Of a DNA stretch of 64,000 bases, positions 44,758-52,632 are shown in pieces. Positions within the stretch are counted from its first letter, which is position 1. Every line of letters begins with the position of its first letter. This DNA comes from Hymenobacter sp. YIM 151500-1 (GTDB taxonomy: Bacteria; Bacteroidota; Bacteroidia; Cytophagales; Hymenobacteraceae), in assembly GCF_025979885.1 (NCBI RefSeq), contig NZ_CP110139.1, positions 3,492,001 through 3,556,000 on the forward strand, written 5' to 3'. The translations under genes were made by a program, and so were the position numbers. A model generated the notes under the pieces. That model saw only the letters and a list, made by a program, of their open reading frames with translations, was not told the origin of the DNA and did not search any database.

Positions 44758-46650
44758 CTAACTTTTCGGGTTGATTTCGAAAATGTAGGCGCTCTGCGGG
44801 GCCAGGGTTGGGCGCAAAACCTCGACCGGCGGGGCCTGGTTGAGCAGGTCGGTGTAGGTGTGGAACTGGTTGGGGTTGAAGCCCAGGCGCTGCATCAGCT
44901 CCTGCGAGAGGCGCAGGGTGGGCTTGTAGGTTTTGTCGGGGCTGAAATTGACCACAATGAGCAGCTTCTGTTTGTCGGTGTAGCGCAGGTAGCTGTACAC
45001 CTGGCGGTGGTTGTACTGCGGGTCGAGGTTGAAGGCGTCCTGCAACTCGTAGAACTGCCCGCGGCGAATGGCCTCGCTCTGGCTGCTGAGCGTGAGCAGG
45101 CGGGTGTAGAAGTCATGCAGCTGCTTTTGTTCGGGGCTGAGCTTGCCGCCGTCAAACTTGCCGCCGTTCATCCACTTCTGATGCTCGGGCACGCCCCAGT
45201 AGTCAAACAGCGTGGTGCGGCCGTCGTCGCCCTGGAAGCCGGCGTGGCCCCGGCCCGGCTCGGCCACGTGCTGCCCGAAATACAGCATTACCGGGCCCGT
45301 GTACAGGGTGGCGGCTACGGTCATGGCCGGAATAGCGGTGCGCGGGTCGCCGGCAAACTCCTTAGCGGCAATGCGCTTCTCGTCGTGGTTTTCCAGGAAA
45401 CGCAGCATGTGCTTGGCAAAGCCCCGGCTGGTCTGGCTCCACACCTTGGTAATTTCCTCGGTGCTGCCCTTGCCCTGCATCAGGTCGTGCAGGGCGTCGT
45501 AGAGGCCCACCTTGTCGTAGAGGTAGTCGAACTTGCCCACCTCAATGTACTTGCGGTACTCTTTGGGGTCGTAGGCTTCGGCAATGAACAGGATGTCGGG
45601 CTTCACCTTTTTCACCTCCGGAATTACCCAGGCCCAGAACTCCACCGGCACCATCTCGGCCACGTCGCAGCGGAAGCCGTCCACGTCTCTCTTGGCCCAG
45701 AACACCAGAATGTCGCGCATCTTCAGCCAGGTGTTCGGAATGGGGCTGAAGTAGGTTTTGCGCCCGTTCTGGTAGTCGACGCCGTAGTTGAGCTTGATGG
45801 TTTCGTACCAGTCGTCCACCTTGGGCGCTTCCGTAAACACGTCGTTGCCGGTTACTTTGGCGGGCGTCTCGTTGTACTTGCCGTCTTCCCTGGGGCCTTT
45901 CAGCGCGCCCAGCGGGTTGCCTTCCTTGGGCACTATCAGCGTTTTGCCGGGCAGGTAGTAGAAGTTGTTCGACGGCGCAAAGGCGCGGGTTTTGTTGTCC
46001 TGGGCGCCCAGGTCTACCACGCCCGCCGGCTTGGCATCCGACACGTAGGTGCGGGCCACGTGGTTGGGAATGAAGTCGATAAGCACCTTCAGGCCATTGG
46101 CATGGGTGCGCTTCACCAGGGCGTCAAACTCCTGCATCCGCGTCTTCACGTTCACGGCTAGGTCGGGGTCCACGTCGTAGTAGTCCTTGATGGCGTAGGG
46201 CGAGCCGGCCCGGCCCTTCACCACGTCGGCGTCGTCCAGGGTAATGCCGAACTTGGTGTAGTCGGTCATGGTGGCGTGCTCCAGCACGCCGGTGTACCAC
46301 ACGTGGCTCACGCCCATCTTCTTAAGGGCTTGCAGGGCAGTGCCGGTGATGTCGTTGAACTTGCCCACGCCGTTTTCTAGGAGCGTGCCGTAGGGTTTGT
46401 TCGTGGTTTTCTTATTGCCGAACAGGCGCGTCATCATCTGGTAAATGATGAGCTTCCGGTCTTCGGGCTGTTCTTCGGTGGTATTCGGGTCGGCAGTAGA
46501 CACGGCAGCAGAAACTGGAGGCGCGGCCTTGGAGGCCAGTGCCAAAGCAGAAGAATCGGGAGAGGCCAGGGCCGCTGGCACCGAGGTAGAGGAGGCGTAG
46601 CCCCCCAGCCCCAGGGCCAGCGCCGCGGCGGGCAGCAGTAGGTGTTTCAT
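44758..46650 (-). CDS. Secreted alpha-amylase (GH13)
   Basis: A 630-residue alpha-amylase-family hydrolase for starch or glycogen. Signal peptide in residues 1-29 (LLLPAAALALGLGGYAS). The TIM barrel holds the four GH13 regions: VLIDFIPNHVART, DGFRCDVAEMVP (nucleophile Asp, about 330), FIAEAYDP (acid Glu, about 355) and LENHDEKR (about 420). The C-terminal beta domain ends YIFEINPKS. Upstream of the transporter gene on the same strand, in the starch block. The start is the ATG at 46650. Confidence 0.93.
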   Translation of the reverse strand: MKHLLLPAAALALGLGGYASSTSVPAALASPDSSALALASKAAPPVSAAVSTADPNTTEEQPEDRKLIIYQMMTRLFGNKKTTNKPYGTLLENGVGKFNDITGTALQALKKMGVSHVWYTGVLEHATMTDYTKFGITLDDADVVKGRAGSPYAIKDYYDVDPDLAVNVKTRMQEFDALVKRTHANGLKVLIDFIPNHVARTYVSDAKPAGVVDLGAQDNKTRAFAPSNNFYYLPGKTLIVPKEGNPLGALKGPREDGKYNETPAKVTGNDVFTEAPKVDDWYETIKLNYGVDYQNGRKTYFSPIPNTWLKMRDILVFWAKRDVDGFRCDVAEMVPVEFWAWVIPEVKKVKPDILFIAEAYDPKEYRKYIEVGKFDYLYDKVGLYDALHDLMQGKGSTEEITKVWSQTSRGFAKHMLRFLENHDEKRIAAKEFAGDPRTAIPAMTVAATLYTGPVMLYFGQHVAEPGRGHAGFQGDDGRTTLFDYWGVPEHQKWMNGGKFDGGKLSPEQKQLHDFYTRLLTLSSQSEAIRRGQFYELQDAFNLDPQYNHRQVYSYLRYTDKQKLLIVVNFSPDKTYKPTLRLSQELMQRLGFNPNQFHTYTDLLNQAPPVEVLRPTLAPQSAYIFEINPKS

Positions 46651-46856
46651 GTATACAATAGGGTCAGGACGGTGTGGGAAATGCGAGGAGAATGTGCTTA
46701 AATGTGGGAAATGTAGGTGAATGTGGAGCGAATGTGCAGCATGTGAAGAATGTGGGAATGTGCGAAAGTCATGAACGACACAGCCGCTGGTTTCTCATAT
46801 CCTGCACATTTTCACATTCAGCCACATTCCCAACCCATTTCCCACATTCAAAAAAC
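46651..46856. repeat. AATGTGGG-type word repeat
   Basis: GTGTGGGAAATGCGAGGAG, AATGTGGGAAATGTAGGTG and more units at 46670-46760 face CACATTTTCACATTCAGCC and CCCATTTCCCACATTC at 46804-46850. It lies between the SDR stop and the amylase start. Confidence 0.75.
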
Positions 46857-47564
46857 TCACCATTCCTGGCTGAGCGGGTGAATCATCAGCTCGTCGACTA
46901 CCACGTGGGCGGGGGCTTCCAGCACGTAGCGCACGGCCTGGGCCACGTCGGAGGGCCGCAGGTGGGTGCGCTCGGCCTCGGGGGAGCCGGGCTTGGAGTC
47001 GTTGAAGTAGGTGTCCACGAGGCCGGGGTAAATGGTGCTGACTTTCACGCCGTAGGGCCGCACTTCCTTGCGCAGGGAGCCCAGCAGGGCATCCTGGGCG
47101 TACTTGCTGGCCCCGTAGATGGTGCCGTGCTCGAAGGTGCGCCGGCTCACGTCGGAGGCAATGCCTATGATGTGGCCGCTGCCCTGGGCTTTGAGGTGGG
47201 GCACGGCAGCCTTGCACAGCAGAAAGGTGCCCTTCACATTCACGTCGAAGATACGGTCCCACTCGGCGGCCTCGAAGTTTTCGAGCAGGTTGAAAGAGCC
47301 TACGCCGGCGTTGCAGATGAGAATGTCGAGGCGGCCGAAGCGGGCCAGCGTCTCATCCACGATGCGCTGGGCGTCGTCTTCGTCCGAGACGTCGGCCGGT
47401 ATGGCGAGGCCCTGGGTTTTGAGGGTCAGCTCGTCCAGCTCGGCGGCCGCGCGGGCTACGGCTACTACTCGGGCGCCTTGCAGGGCCAGCAGCAGGGCTA
47501 TGGCCCGGCCGATGCCGCGGCTGGCGCCGGTGACAATGGCTACTTGGTCGGTGAGGTCGGTCAT
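46857..47564 (-). CDS. Short-chain dehydrogenase/reductase
   Basis: A 235-residue NAD(P)-dependent oxidoreductase. Motifs: nucleotide-binding VTGASRGIGRAIA (about 10-22), ICNAGVGSF, and the catalytic YGASKYA with the upstream serine in IGIASDVS. It resembles the sepiapterin-reductase-like 'SDR family oxidoreductase' group. Substrate unknown. It sits inside the starch block but may be unrelated to it. The start is the ATG at 47564. Confidence 0.9.
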   Translation of the reverse strand: MTDLTDQVAIVTGASRGIGRAIALLLALQGARVVAVARAAAELDELTLKTQGLAIPADVSDEDDAQRIVDETLARFGRLDILICNAGVGSFNLLENFEAAEWDRIFDVNVKGTFLLCKAAVPHLKAQGSGHIIGIASDVSRRTFEHGTIYGASKYAQDALLGSLRKEVRPYGVKVSTIYPGLVDTYFNDSKPGSPEAERTHLRPSDVAQAVRYVLEAPAHVVVDELMIHPLSQEW

Positions 47565-47577
47565 GTTGGTGGTTGGG

Positions 47578-48043
47578 TTTCTCGCAGTGTTGCGCAGGGT
47601 TGGCGCAGTGTTTCGCAGTGTTCTTATAAGCCGTTCACAAGGCGATGCATGTGCTCTTTGAGTGTTACGACGTTGAAATTTATCAGCAACCCAAGCTTTA
47701 GGTTCGATAATTTCAGGTAGGTCAGAAGTTGCTTAAAGTGGACATCTAGTAGAGCATCGACAGATTTAATTTCGACAATTACCTTCTCTTCAACTAGCAA
47801 ATCCAGTCGAAAGCCTACATCCATCCGTTGATCAGCATACATCATGGGCAGTGGTACTTGGGCACGTACTCGAAGTCCGACTTGGCGTAGTTCGTACGCC
47901 AACGCCACTTCATACACCGACTCTAGCAACCCTGGCCCCAGCACAGTATGCACCTTATAGGCTGCTTTCCTTACCTCAAACGAAATATCATTCTCATGCA
48001 TACGTCAGAACACTGCGAAACACTGCGCTAACACTGCGAGAAA
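47578..48043. repeat. Inverted repeats bracketing the GxxExxY gene
   Basis: The left arm 47578-47624 and right arm 48007-48043 are inverted copies built of CGCAGTGTT units (four on the left, three on the right). AGAACACTGCGAAACACTGC is exact in both. The left arm overlaps the first base of the stop codon (47624) and the right arm starts 5 bases before the start codon (48001), so the pair encloses exactly one gene. Confidence 0.85.
47624..48001 (-). CDS. GxxExxY family protein
   Basis: A 125-residue protein with the name-giving motif in LGPGLLESVYEVALAYEL (about 20-37) and the family block VGFRLDLLVEEKVIVEIKSV, where the acidic and lysine residues look like a PD-(D/E)XK nuclease core. The function is not established. 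Its GC content is clearly lower than that of neighbouring genes, and it is enclosed by inverted repeats, which suggests insertion into the starch block. The start is the ATG at 48001. Confidence 0.88.
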   Translation of the reverse strand: MHENDISFEVRKAAYKVHTVLGPGLLESVYEVALAYELRQVGLRVRAQVPLPMMYADQRMDVGFRLDLLVEEKVIVEIKSVDALLDVHFKQLLTYLKLSNLKLGLLINFNVVTLKEHMHRLVNGL

Positions 48044-48046
48044 TAA

Positions 48047-49954
48047 CTACCGCTTCAGCTCCACCACCCAAGCCGTCCGCCCCGGAATGCGCAGCGTCTT
48101 CAAATCACCAATAGCCGCGCCGGTTGTCACCTCCACCCCCGACGAAAACCCGTTGAGCCGCTCCGCAAAACGCCCCATGTCCACGGTTTTCTCGTCTTTG
48201 CCGGAGTTCATCATCACCATTACCGTGCCCTCATCCGAGTACCGGAAGTAGGTGTACACACCTTGGTCGGGAATAAAGTGCATGTACTTACCCGCGTGCA
48301 GCACCGGGTGCGACTTCCGGTAGTTCGCCAGCTTGCTCACGTAGTTGAAGGCTTCGGCTTCCGGGCCGGTGCGGGAGACGAATAGATTTTTCTTGTCGCC
48401 GGGCCAGCCGCCGGGGAAATCCTCGCGCACCTTGCCGTCGGGGTTGGAGAAGTTCTTCATCAGCACCTCGGTGCCGTAGTAGAGGTGGGGCGTGCCGCGG
48501 GTGGTGAGCAGCCAGGCCAGGCCCATCTTGTACTTGGCCATATCCTCGCCAATCACCGAGAAGAAGCGGCTCATGTCGTGGTTGTCCAGGAACACCACGT
48601 TGCGCATGGGGTTCTCATACATCCAGTCGTCGTGCAGGGTGTAGTACATGCGGTTGATGCCCTCGGTCCAGCCCGCATCTTTGGTCAGGGCCTCGTTGAT
48701 GGCGTACTGGGCCTGGAAGTCGAGCACGCTGGGCAGGTTGCTCTTAAAGCCATCTACCTCGGGCAGAATGTTGCGGGCGAAGTAGGCCTGCTGGGCCGTG
48801 CCCTGCACCCAGGCTTCACCGAACATGCCCAGCTGCGGAAACTCCTCCAGCAGAGCCCGCCCGAAGTCCATGAGAAACTTCCGGTCCGAGTAGGTGTAGG
48901 TGTCGATGCGGTAGCCGTCGAGGCCGGTGTACTCCACCCACCACAAGAAGTTCTGAGTCAGGTAGGTGCTTACCAGCGGGTTGCTCTGATTCACGTCGGG
49001 CATGTGCACGTCGAACCAACCCTCCCCAAACTGCTTCCGGTCGTGCTGCGAAACGTAGGGGTCGTTGAAGGCCGCGTCGCGGAAGTTGCTGCGCGTGAAG
49101 CCGGGCCACTGATGAAACCAGTCTTTGGCGGGCTGGTCCCGGAACAGGTAGTTTTCGGAGCCCATGTGGTTGAGCACCACGTCGTGCACCACCTTCAGGC
49201 CGTTGCGGTGGGCGTTCTGCACGAAGCGCACGTAGTCCTCATTGGTGCCGTAGCGGCGGTCCACGGCGTAGTAGTCGGTGAGGGCGTAGCCGTGGTAGCT
49301 GGCTTTGGGCTGGTCGTTTTCCACCACCGGCGTAGGCCAGATGGCCGTTACGCCCAGCTCTTTTAGGTAGTCGAAGTGGTCCTCGATGCCTTTCAGGTCG
49401 CCGCCGTGGCGGGCGTACATGGAGTCGCGGGCCACGCCGGGCGCCTTCATGCCCTTGATGACGTCGTTTTTGGGGTTGCCATTGGCAAACCGGTCGGGCA
49501 TGAGCAGGTACACGAAGTCCTGCGTGCCGATGCCTTGCACCTTGCTCTTGTCGGTGGGCGTAGTGCGCTGGCGCAGCTCATAGGCACAGGTCAGCTTCTT
49601 CGGCCCCGCAAACTCCAGCTGTAGCTTGCCCGGCCGGGCCTGGGGGCTGATGGTGAGGTTGACAATGAGGTAGTTAGGGTTTTCGAGCTTTTGGGTGCCG
49701 TCCAGGGCCACGCCCTCGTAGGCGCGCAGGCTGGCCTGGCTGCCCCCGATGCCGGGGCCGTACACCAACAGCTGAAGCTTGGGGTTTTTCATGCCCACCC
49801 ACCAAAACGTAGGGTCGATGCGGGTGATGCCCGCGGCCTTGGGCGCCGGGGCCGGCTGCTCGGTTCGGAAATGGGTGCCGCCGGCTACGGCAGGAGCGGC
49901 TGCCGCAGCCAGCAGCGCGCCAGCCAGCAGAGGCAAAAAACGGGGAGAAATCAT
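48047..49954 (-). CDS. Secreted cyclomaltodextrinase/neopullulanase-like GH13
   Basis: A 635-residue enzyme: signal peptide (LLAGALLAAAAAPAVAGG), an N-terminal beta sandwich typical of cyclomaltodextrinases (IDPTFWWVGMKNPKLQLLVYG, about 40-130), and a GH13 barrel with VVHDVVLNHMG, GYRIDTYTYSD (nucleophile, about 350), FGEAWVQG (about 378) and FLDNHDMSRF (about 455). It resembles SusA-type periplasmic enzymes that break down malto-oligosaccharides or cyclodextrins. The ATG at 49954 is chosen for the signal peptide. Its stop is 3 bases past the right repeat arm of the GxxExxY cassette. Confidence 0.92.
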   Translation of the reverse strand: MISPRFLPLLAGALLAAAAAPAVAGGTHFRTEQPAPAPKAAGITRIDPTFWWVGMKNPKLQLLVYGPGIGGSQASLRAYEGVALDGTQKLENPNYLIVNLTISPQARPGKLQLEFAGPKKLTCAYELRQRTTPTDKSKVQGIGTQDFVYLLMPDRFANGNPKNDVIKGMKAPGVARDSMYARHGGDLKGIEDHFDYLKELGVTAIWPTPVVENDQPKASYHGYALTDYYAVDRRYGTNEDYVRFVQNAHRNGLKVVHDVVLNHMGSENYLFRDQPAKDWFHQWPGFTRSNFRDAAFNDPYVSQHDRKQFGEGWFDVHMPDVNQSNPLVSTYLTQNFLWWVEYTGLDGYRIDTYTYSDRKFLMDFGRALLEEFPQLGMFGEAWVQGTAQQAYFARNILPEVDGFKSNLPSVLDFQAQYAINEALTKDAGWTEGINRMYYTLHDDWMYENPMRNVVFLDNHDMSRFFSVIGEDMAKYKMGLAWLLTTRGTPHLYYGTEVLMKNFSNPDGKVREDFPGGWPGDKKNLFVSRTGPEAEAFNYVSKLANYRKSHPVLHAGKYMHFIPDQGVYTYFRYSDEGTVMVMMNSGKDEKTVDMGRFAERLNGFSSGVEVTTGAAIGDLKTLRIPGRTAWVVELKR

Positions 49955-50305
49955 AGGGCAAGTGGGAATTCGGTGACAAGCCGACAAGGTACGGCGCGAA
50001 CCGCCTGTCGCGCTACTCCCCAACGGGCCTTCACCGGTCCTGTACTGGCCGATTTCTAATGCTGAGTTGACCAAGACCCCAGCTCCACCTCCGGCCTACC
50101 TCGCTTGATGCGCGACATCCTGCGGGGGAGGGGCCGGGGACGAGATAACGCAACAGCCCCGGCGCCTGAAACCAGACGTCGGGGCTGCGGAAGATACGGG
50201 CGGGCCACTGGCCGCCGTTGAAGCTATTCAAAAAGTCGCCTGACCGTCATGCTGAGCTTGCCGAAGCATGACGGTCAGGCGACTTCCTCCTTTTTAGCTA
50301 CAAGT
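49955..50305. repeat. Intergenic region with hairpin 50233-50285
   Basis: No gene seen. AAGTCGCCTGACCGTCATGC (from 50233) and its complement ending 50285 form a perfect 21-bp stem with an 11-base loop, using the outer word of family A. A second stem CAGCCCC / GGGGCTG lies at 50154-50187 with a 20-base loop. Confidence 0.75.
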
Positions 50306-50614
50306 CTACTGCAACTTAGCCAGCCAGAGCAAGGCGTTCAGGTGCAGGCGGGCGTGGCTGGGGTTTTCGTTCCAGCCGTCGTACACCGTGTTGCCGGGCG
50401 AGCCGGTGCCGTCGTCGGCCGGCGAGGAGTCGCCGACGATGACCACGCGGCCGGTGCCGAAGGTGCTGGAGGCGGCCATAGCCAGGCTGTTGCCCTGCCC
50501 GGCCGTGCTGCGCCACACCAGTCCCTGCACGGTGGCGTTGGTGGTGGGGTCGAGCGTCATGGTGGCGCCGTTGTGGAACGACAGCTGCGACACCGTGCCC
50601 TGCGAGTGGCCCAT
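50306..50614 (-). pseudogene. Possible C-terminal remnant of a secreted protein
   Basis: A 102-residue open frame with protein-like composition (VVIVGDSSPADDGTGSPG; NALLWLAKLQ) but no signal peptide, no recognised domain start and an in-frame stop 9 bases upstream of its ATG. It reads like the end of a larger extracellular protein; I do not see the rest within the 180 bases up to glgP. It could also be a real small gene. I favour a truncated remnant. Confidence 0.4.
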
Positions 50615-50791
50615 GGTGGTTTTTTAGCTTTTGCTGGTGGCCCGTTAGCTTTTTGCCGCGGCGGCGGTGCACCTTGCTCAACAGTCCGTAGTTTTCCGTT
50701 TTTTTGGTAGCCGACGTATGAGCAGCCTGCGGGCTGCTCCGGCGGCACCCGTTGTTTTTTCTTACCTCAGATTTCTCTCCCCCCTGCGCTC

Positions 50792-52453
50792 ATGGCATTT
50801 GACTTTCAGATGTACACCCCCGCGCCGGAGTTCACCACTTCGGCGGCTTATTTTTCCATGGAATTCGCCCTGGATCAGGCGCTGAAAACCTATTCCGGTG
50901 GCCTGGGCTTCCTGGCCGGCTCCCACATGCGCTCGGCCTATGAGCTCCGGCAAAACCTGGTCGGCATTGGCATTCTGTGGAGCTTCGGCTACTACGACCA
51001 GGGCCGCAACGAGGACCTGAGCATGCGCGCCGACTTCCGCCTCAAGCACTACAGCTTCTTGCAGGATACCGGCCTGGTGTTTCCCATCACCATTCACAAC
51101 GCCCAGGTGCTGGTGAAGGCCCTGTACCTGGCGCCGGAGATTTTCGGGACGGTGCCCATGTTCTTCCTCACCACCGACATTCCCGAAAACGACTACATCT
51201 CGCGCACCATCTCCCACCACCTCTACGACGCCGACACGGCCGCCCGCGTGGCCCAGAGCATTCTGCTGGGCGTGGGCGGGGGCAAGCTCCTGGACCTGCT
51301 GGGCCGCCAGACGGATGTGTACCACCTCAATGAAGGCCACGGCCTGCCCCTGGCTTTCTACCTCTACGACAAGCACGGCCGCAGCCAGGACGAAGTGCGT
51401 AAGCGCCTGGTGTTCACCACCCACACGCCCGAGCTGGCCGGCAACGAGGAGCACGACATCAAGCTGCTTCACGACATGTCGTTCTTCGGCAACGTGCCCC
51501 TGGACGAGGTGCGCCGCCTGGGCCTGATTGAGAAGGAGCGCCTCAACTACACGCTCACCGCTCTGCGCTTCGCGCGCATCTCGAACGGCGTGAGCAAGGT
51601 GCACGGCAAAGTAGCCAACGACATGTGGGGCCAGAACGCGGGCATCAGCCCCATCATTGCCATTACCAACTCCCAGAACGGCACCTATTGGCGCGACAAG
51701 CCCCTGGCTGCCGCCCTGGCCGCCGATGACGACGAGGCCCTGCTGGCCCGCAAGCGGGAGCTGAAAAAACAGCTTTTTGACATCGTGGCCGACCAGACCG
51801 GAACCCTGTTGGACCCCGACGCCCTCACGGTGGTGTGGGCTCGCCGCTTCGCCGGCTATAAGCGCGCCGACCTGATTCTGCGCCACTTCGAGCGGTTCCG
51901 GGCGCTGGTCACCAATCAGGACCGGCCGGTGCAGGTGATTTGGGCCGGCAAGCCCTACCCCAAAGACTACGGCGCCATCGGTCTGTTCAACGACATCATC
52001 CAGAAAACCAGCAAGTTCAAAACCTGCGCCGTGCTGACCGGCTACGAGCTGGCCCTGTCGGCGGCCCTGAAGAAGGGCTCCGACATTTGGCTGAACACGC
52101 CCCGCTTCCCCCGCGAAGCCTCCGGCACCAGTGGCATGACGGCCGCCATGAACGGCTGCGTGAGCCTGAGCATCCCCGACGGCTGGATTCCGGAGTTTGT
52201 GCGCCACGGCGAAAACGGCTTCCTGCTGCCCCTGGCCAACCTGCACGAGCCCGACCACGTGAAAGATGACATCGAAGCCAAAGGCGTGCTCGACGTACTC
52301 GAAAACGAAATCGTGCCCCTGTACTACGGCCAGCCCGCCGACTTCCTCGCCATCCGCAAAGCCGCCATGCGCGAAGTAGAGCCCGAGTTCGAGTCGCACC
52401 GCATGGCCACGGAGTACTACACGCAGATGTACAATAGGGGCTTAGGCTCTTAG
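50792..52453 (+). CDS. GT35 alpha-glucan phosphorylase homologue lacking the PLP lysine
   Basis: A 553-residue protein of the short alpha-glucan phosphorylase type: AYFSMEFALDQAL and YSGGLGFLAGSH at the N-terminus, VYHLNEGHG, VWARRFAGYKRADL and IPDGWIPEF. The N-terminal DUF3417 region is missing. At the site that normally reads GTSG-x-K-x-A-x-NG, the sequence is GTSGMTAAMNG, so the lysine that forms the Schiff base with pyridoxal phosphate is threonine (about residue 450, codon ACG at 52139-52141). Classical phosphorolysis is therefore doubtful. The start is the ATG at 50792. It lies next to two GH13 genes on the opposite strand. Confidence 0.88.
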   Translation: MAFDFQMYTPAPEFTTSAAYFSMEFALDQALKTYSGGLGFLAGSHMRSAYELRQNLVGIGILWSFGYYDQGRNEDLSMRADFRLKHYSFLQDTGLVFPITIHNAQVLVKALYLAPEIFGTVPMFFLTTDIPENDYISRTISHHLYDADTAARVAQSILLGVGGGKLLDLLGRQTDVYHLNEGHGLPLAFYLYDKHGRSQDEVRKRLVFTTHTPELAGNEEHDIKLLHDMSFFGNVPLDEVRRLGLIEKERLNYTLTALRFARISNGVSKVHGKVANDMWGQNAGISPIIAITNSQNGTYWRDKPLAAALAADDDEALLARKRELKKQLFDIVADQTGTLLDPDALTVVWARRFAGYKRADLILRHFERFRALVTNQDRPVQVIWAGKPYPKDYGAIGLFNDIIQKTSKFKTCAVLTGYELALSAALKKGSDIWLNTPRFPREASGTSGMTAAMNGCVSLSIPDGWIPEFVRHGENGFLLPLANLHEPDHVKDDIEAKGVLDVLENEIVPLYYGQPADFLAIRKAAMREVEPEFESHRMATEYYTQMYNRGLGS

Positions 52454-52563
52454 GGACTTGGGGGCTTAGCTGAAAGACCTATTCTTACCGAGCATTGTGC
52501 GCATCAGGAAGAGTACGTAGGAGGGCAGGACTTTACCTGGCCACCAAACCCAGGTAGCGTATA

Positions 52564-52605
52564 ACGCCAAGCCCGGCTCCCATCGTGGGGGCCGGGCTTG
52601 GCGTA
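52564..52605. terminator. Hairpin between convergent genes
   Basis: ACGCCAAGCCCGGC pairs with GCCGGGCTTGGCGT. It lies between the convergent glucan phosphorylase homologue and the Tat/T9SS protein gene. No long T run follows, so efficiency is uncertain. The segment 52440-52475 contains GGGACTTGGGGGCTTAG, the word also found at 14942 and 5901. Confidence 0.65.
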
Positions 52606-52632
52606 TGAGCCTGAGTCAGGCGAGGGCTCAAA

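Noticed and set aside
50762..52399. Minus-strand open frame of 545 codons opposite the phosphorylase homologue
   Set aside because: The plus-strand gene has multiple GT35 motifs; the antisense product has none.
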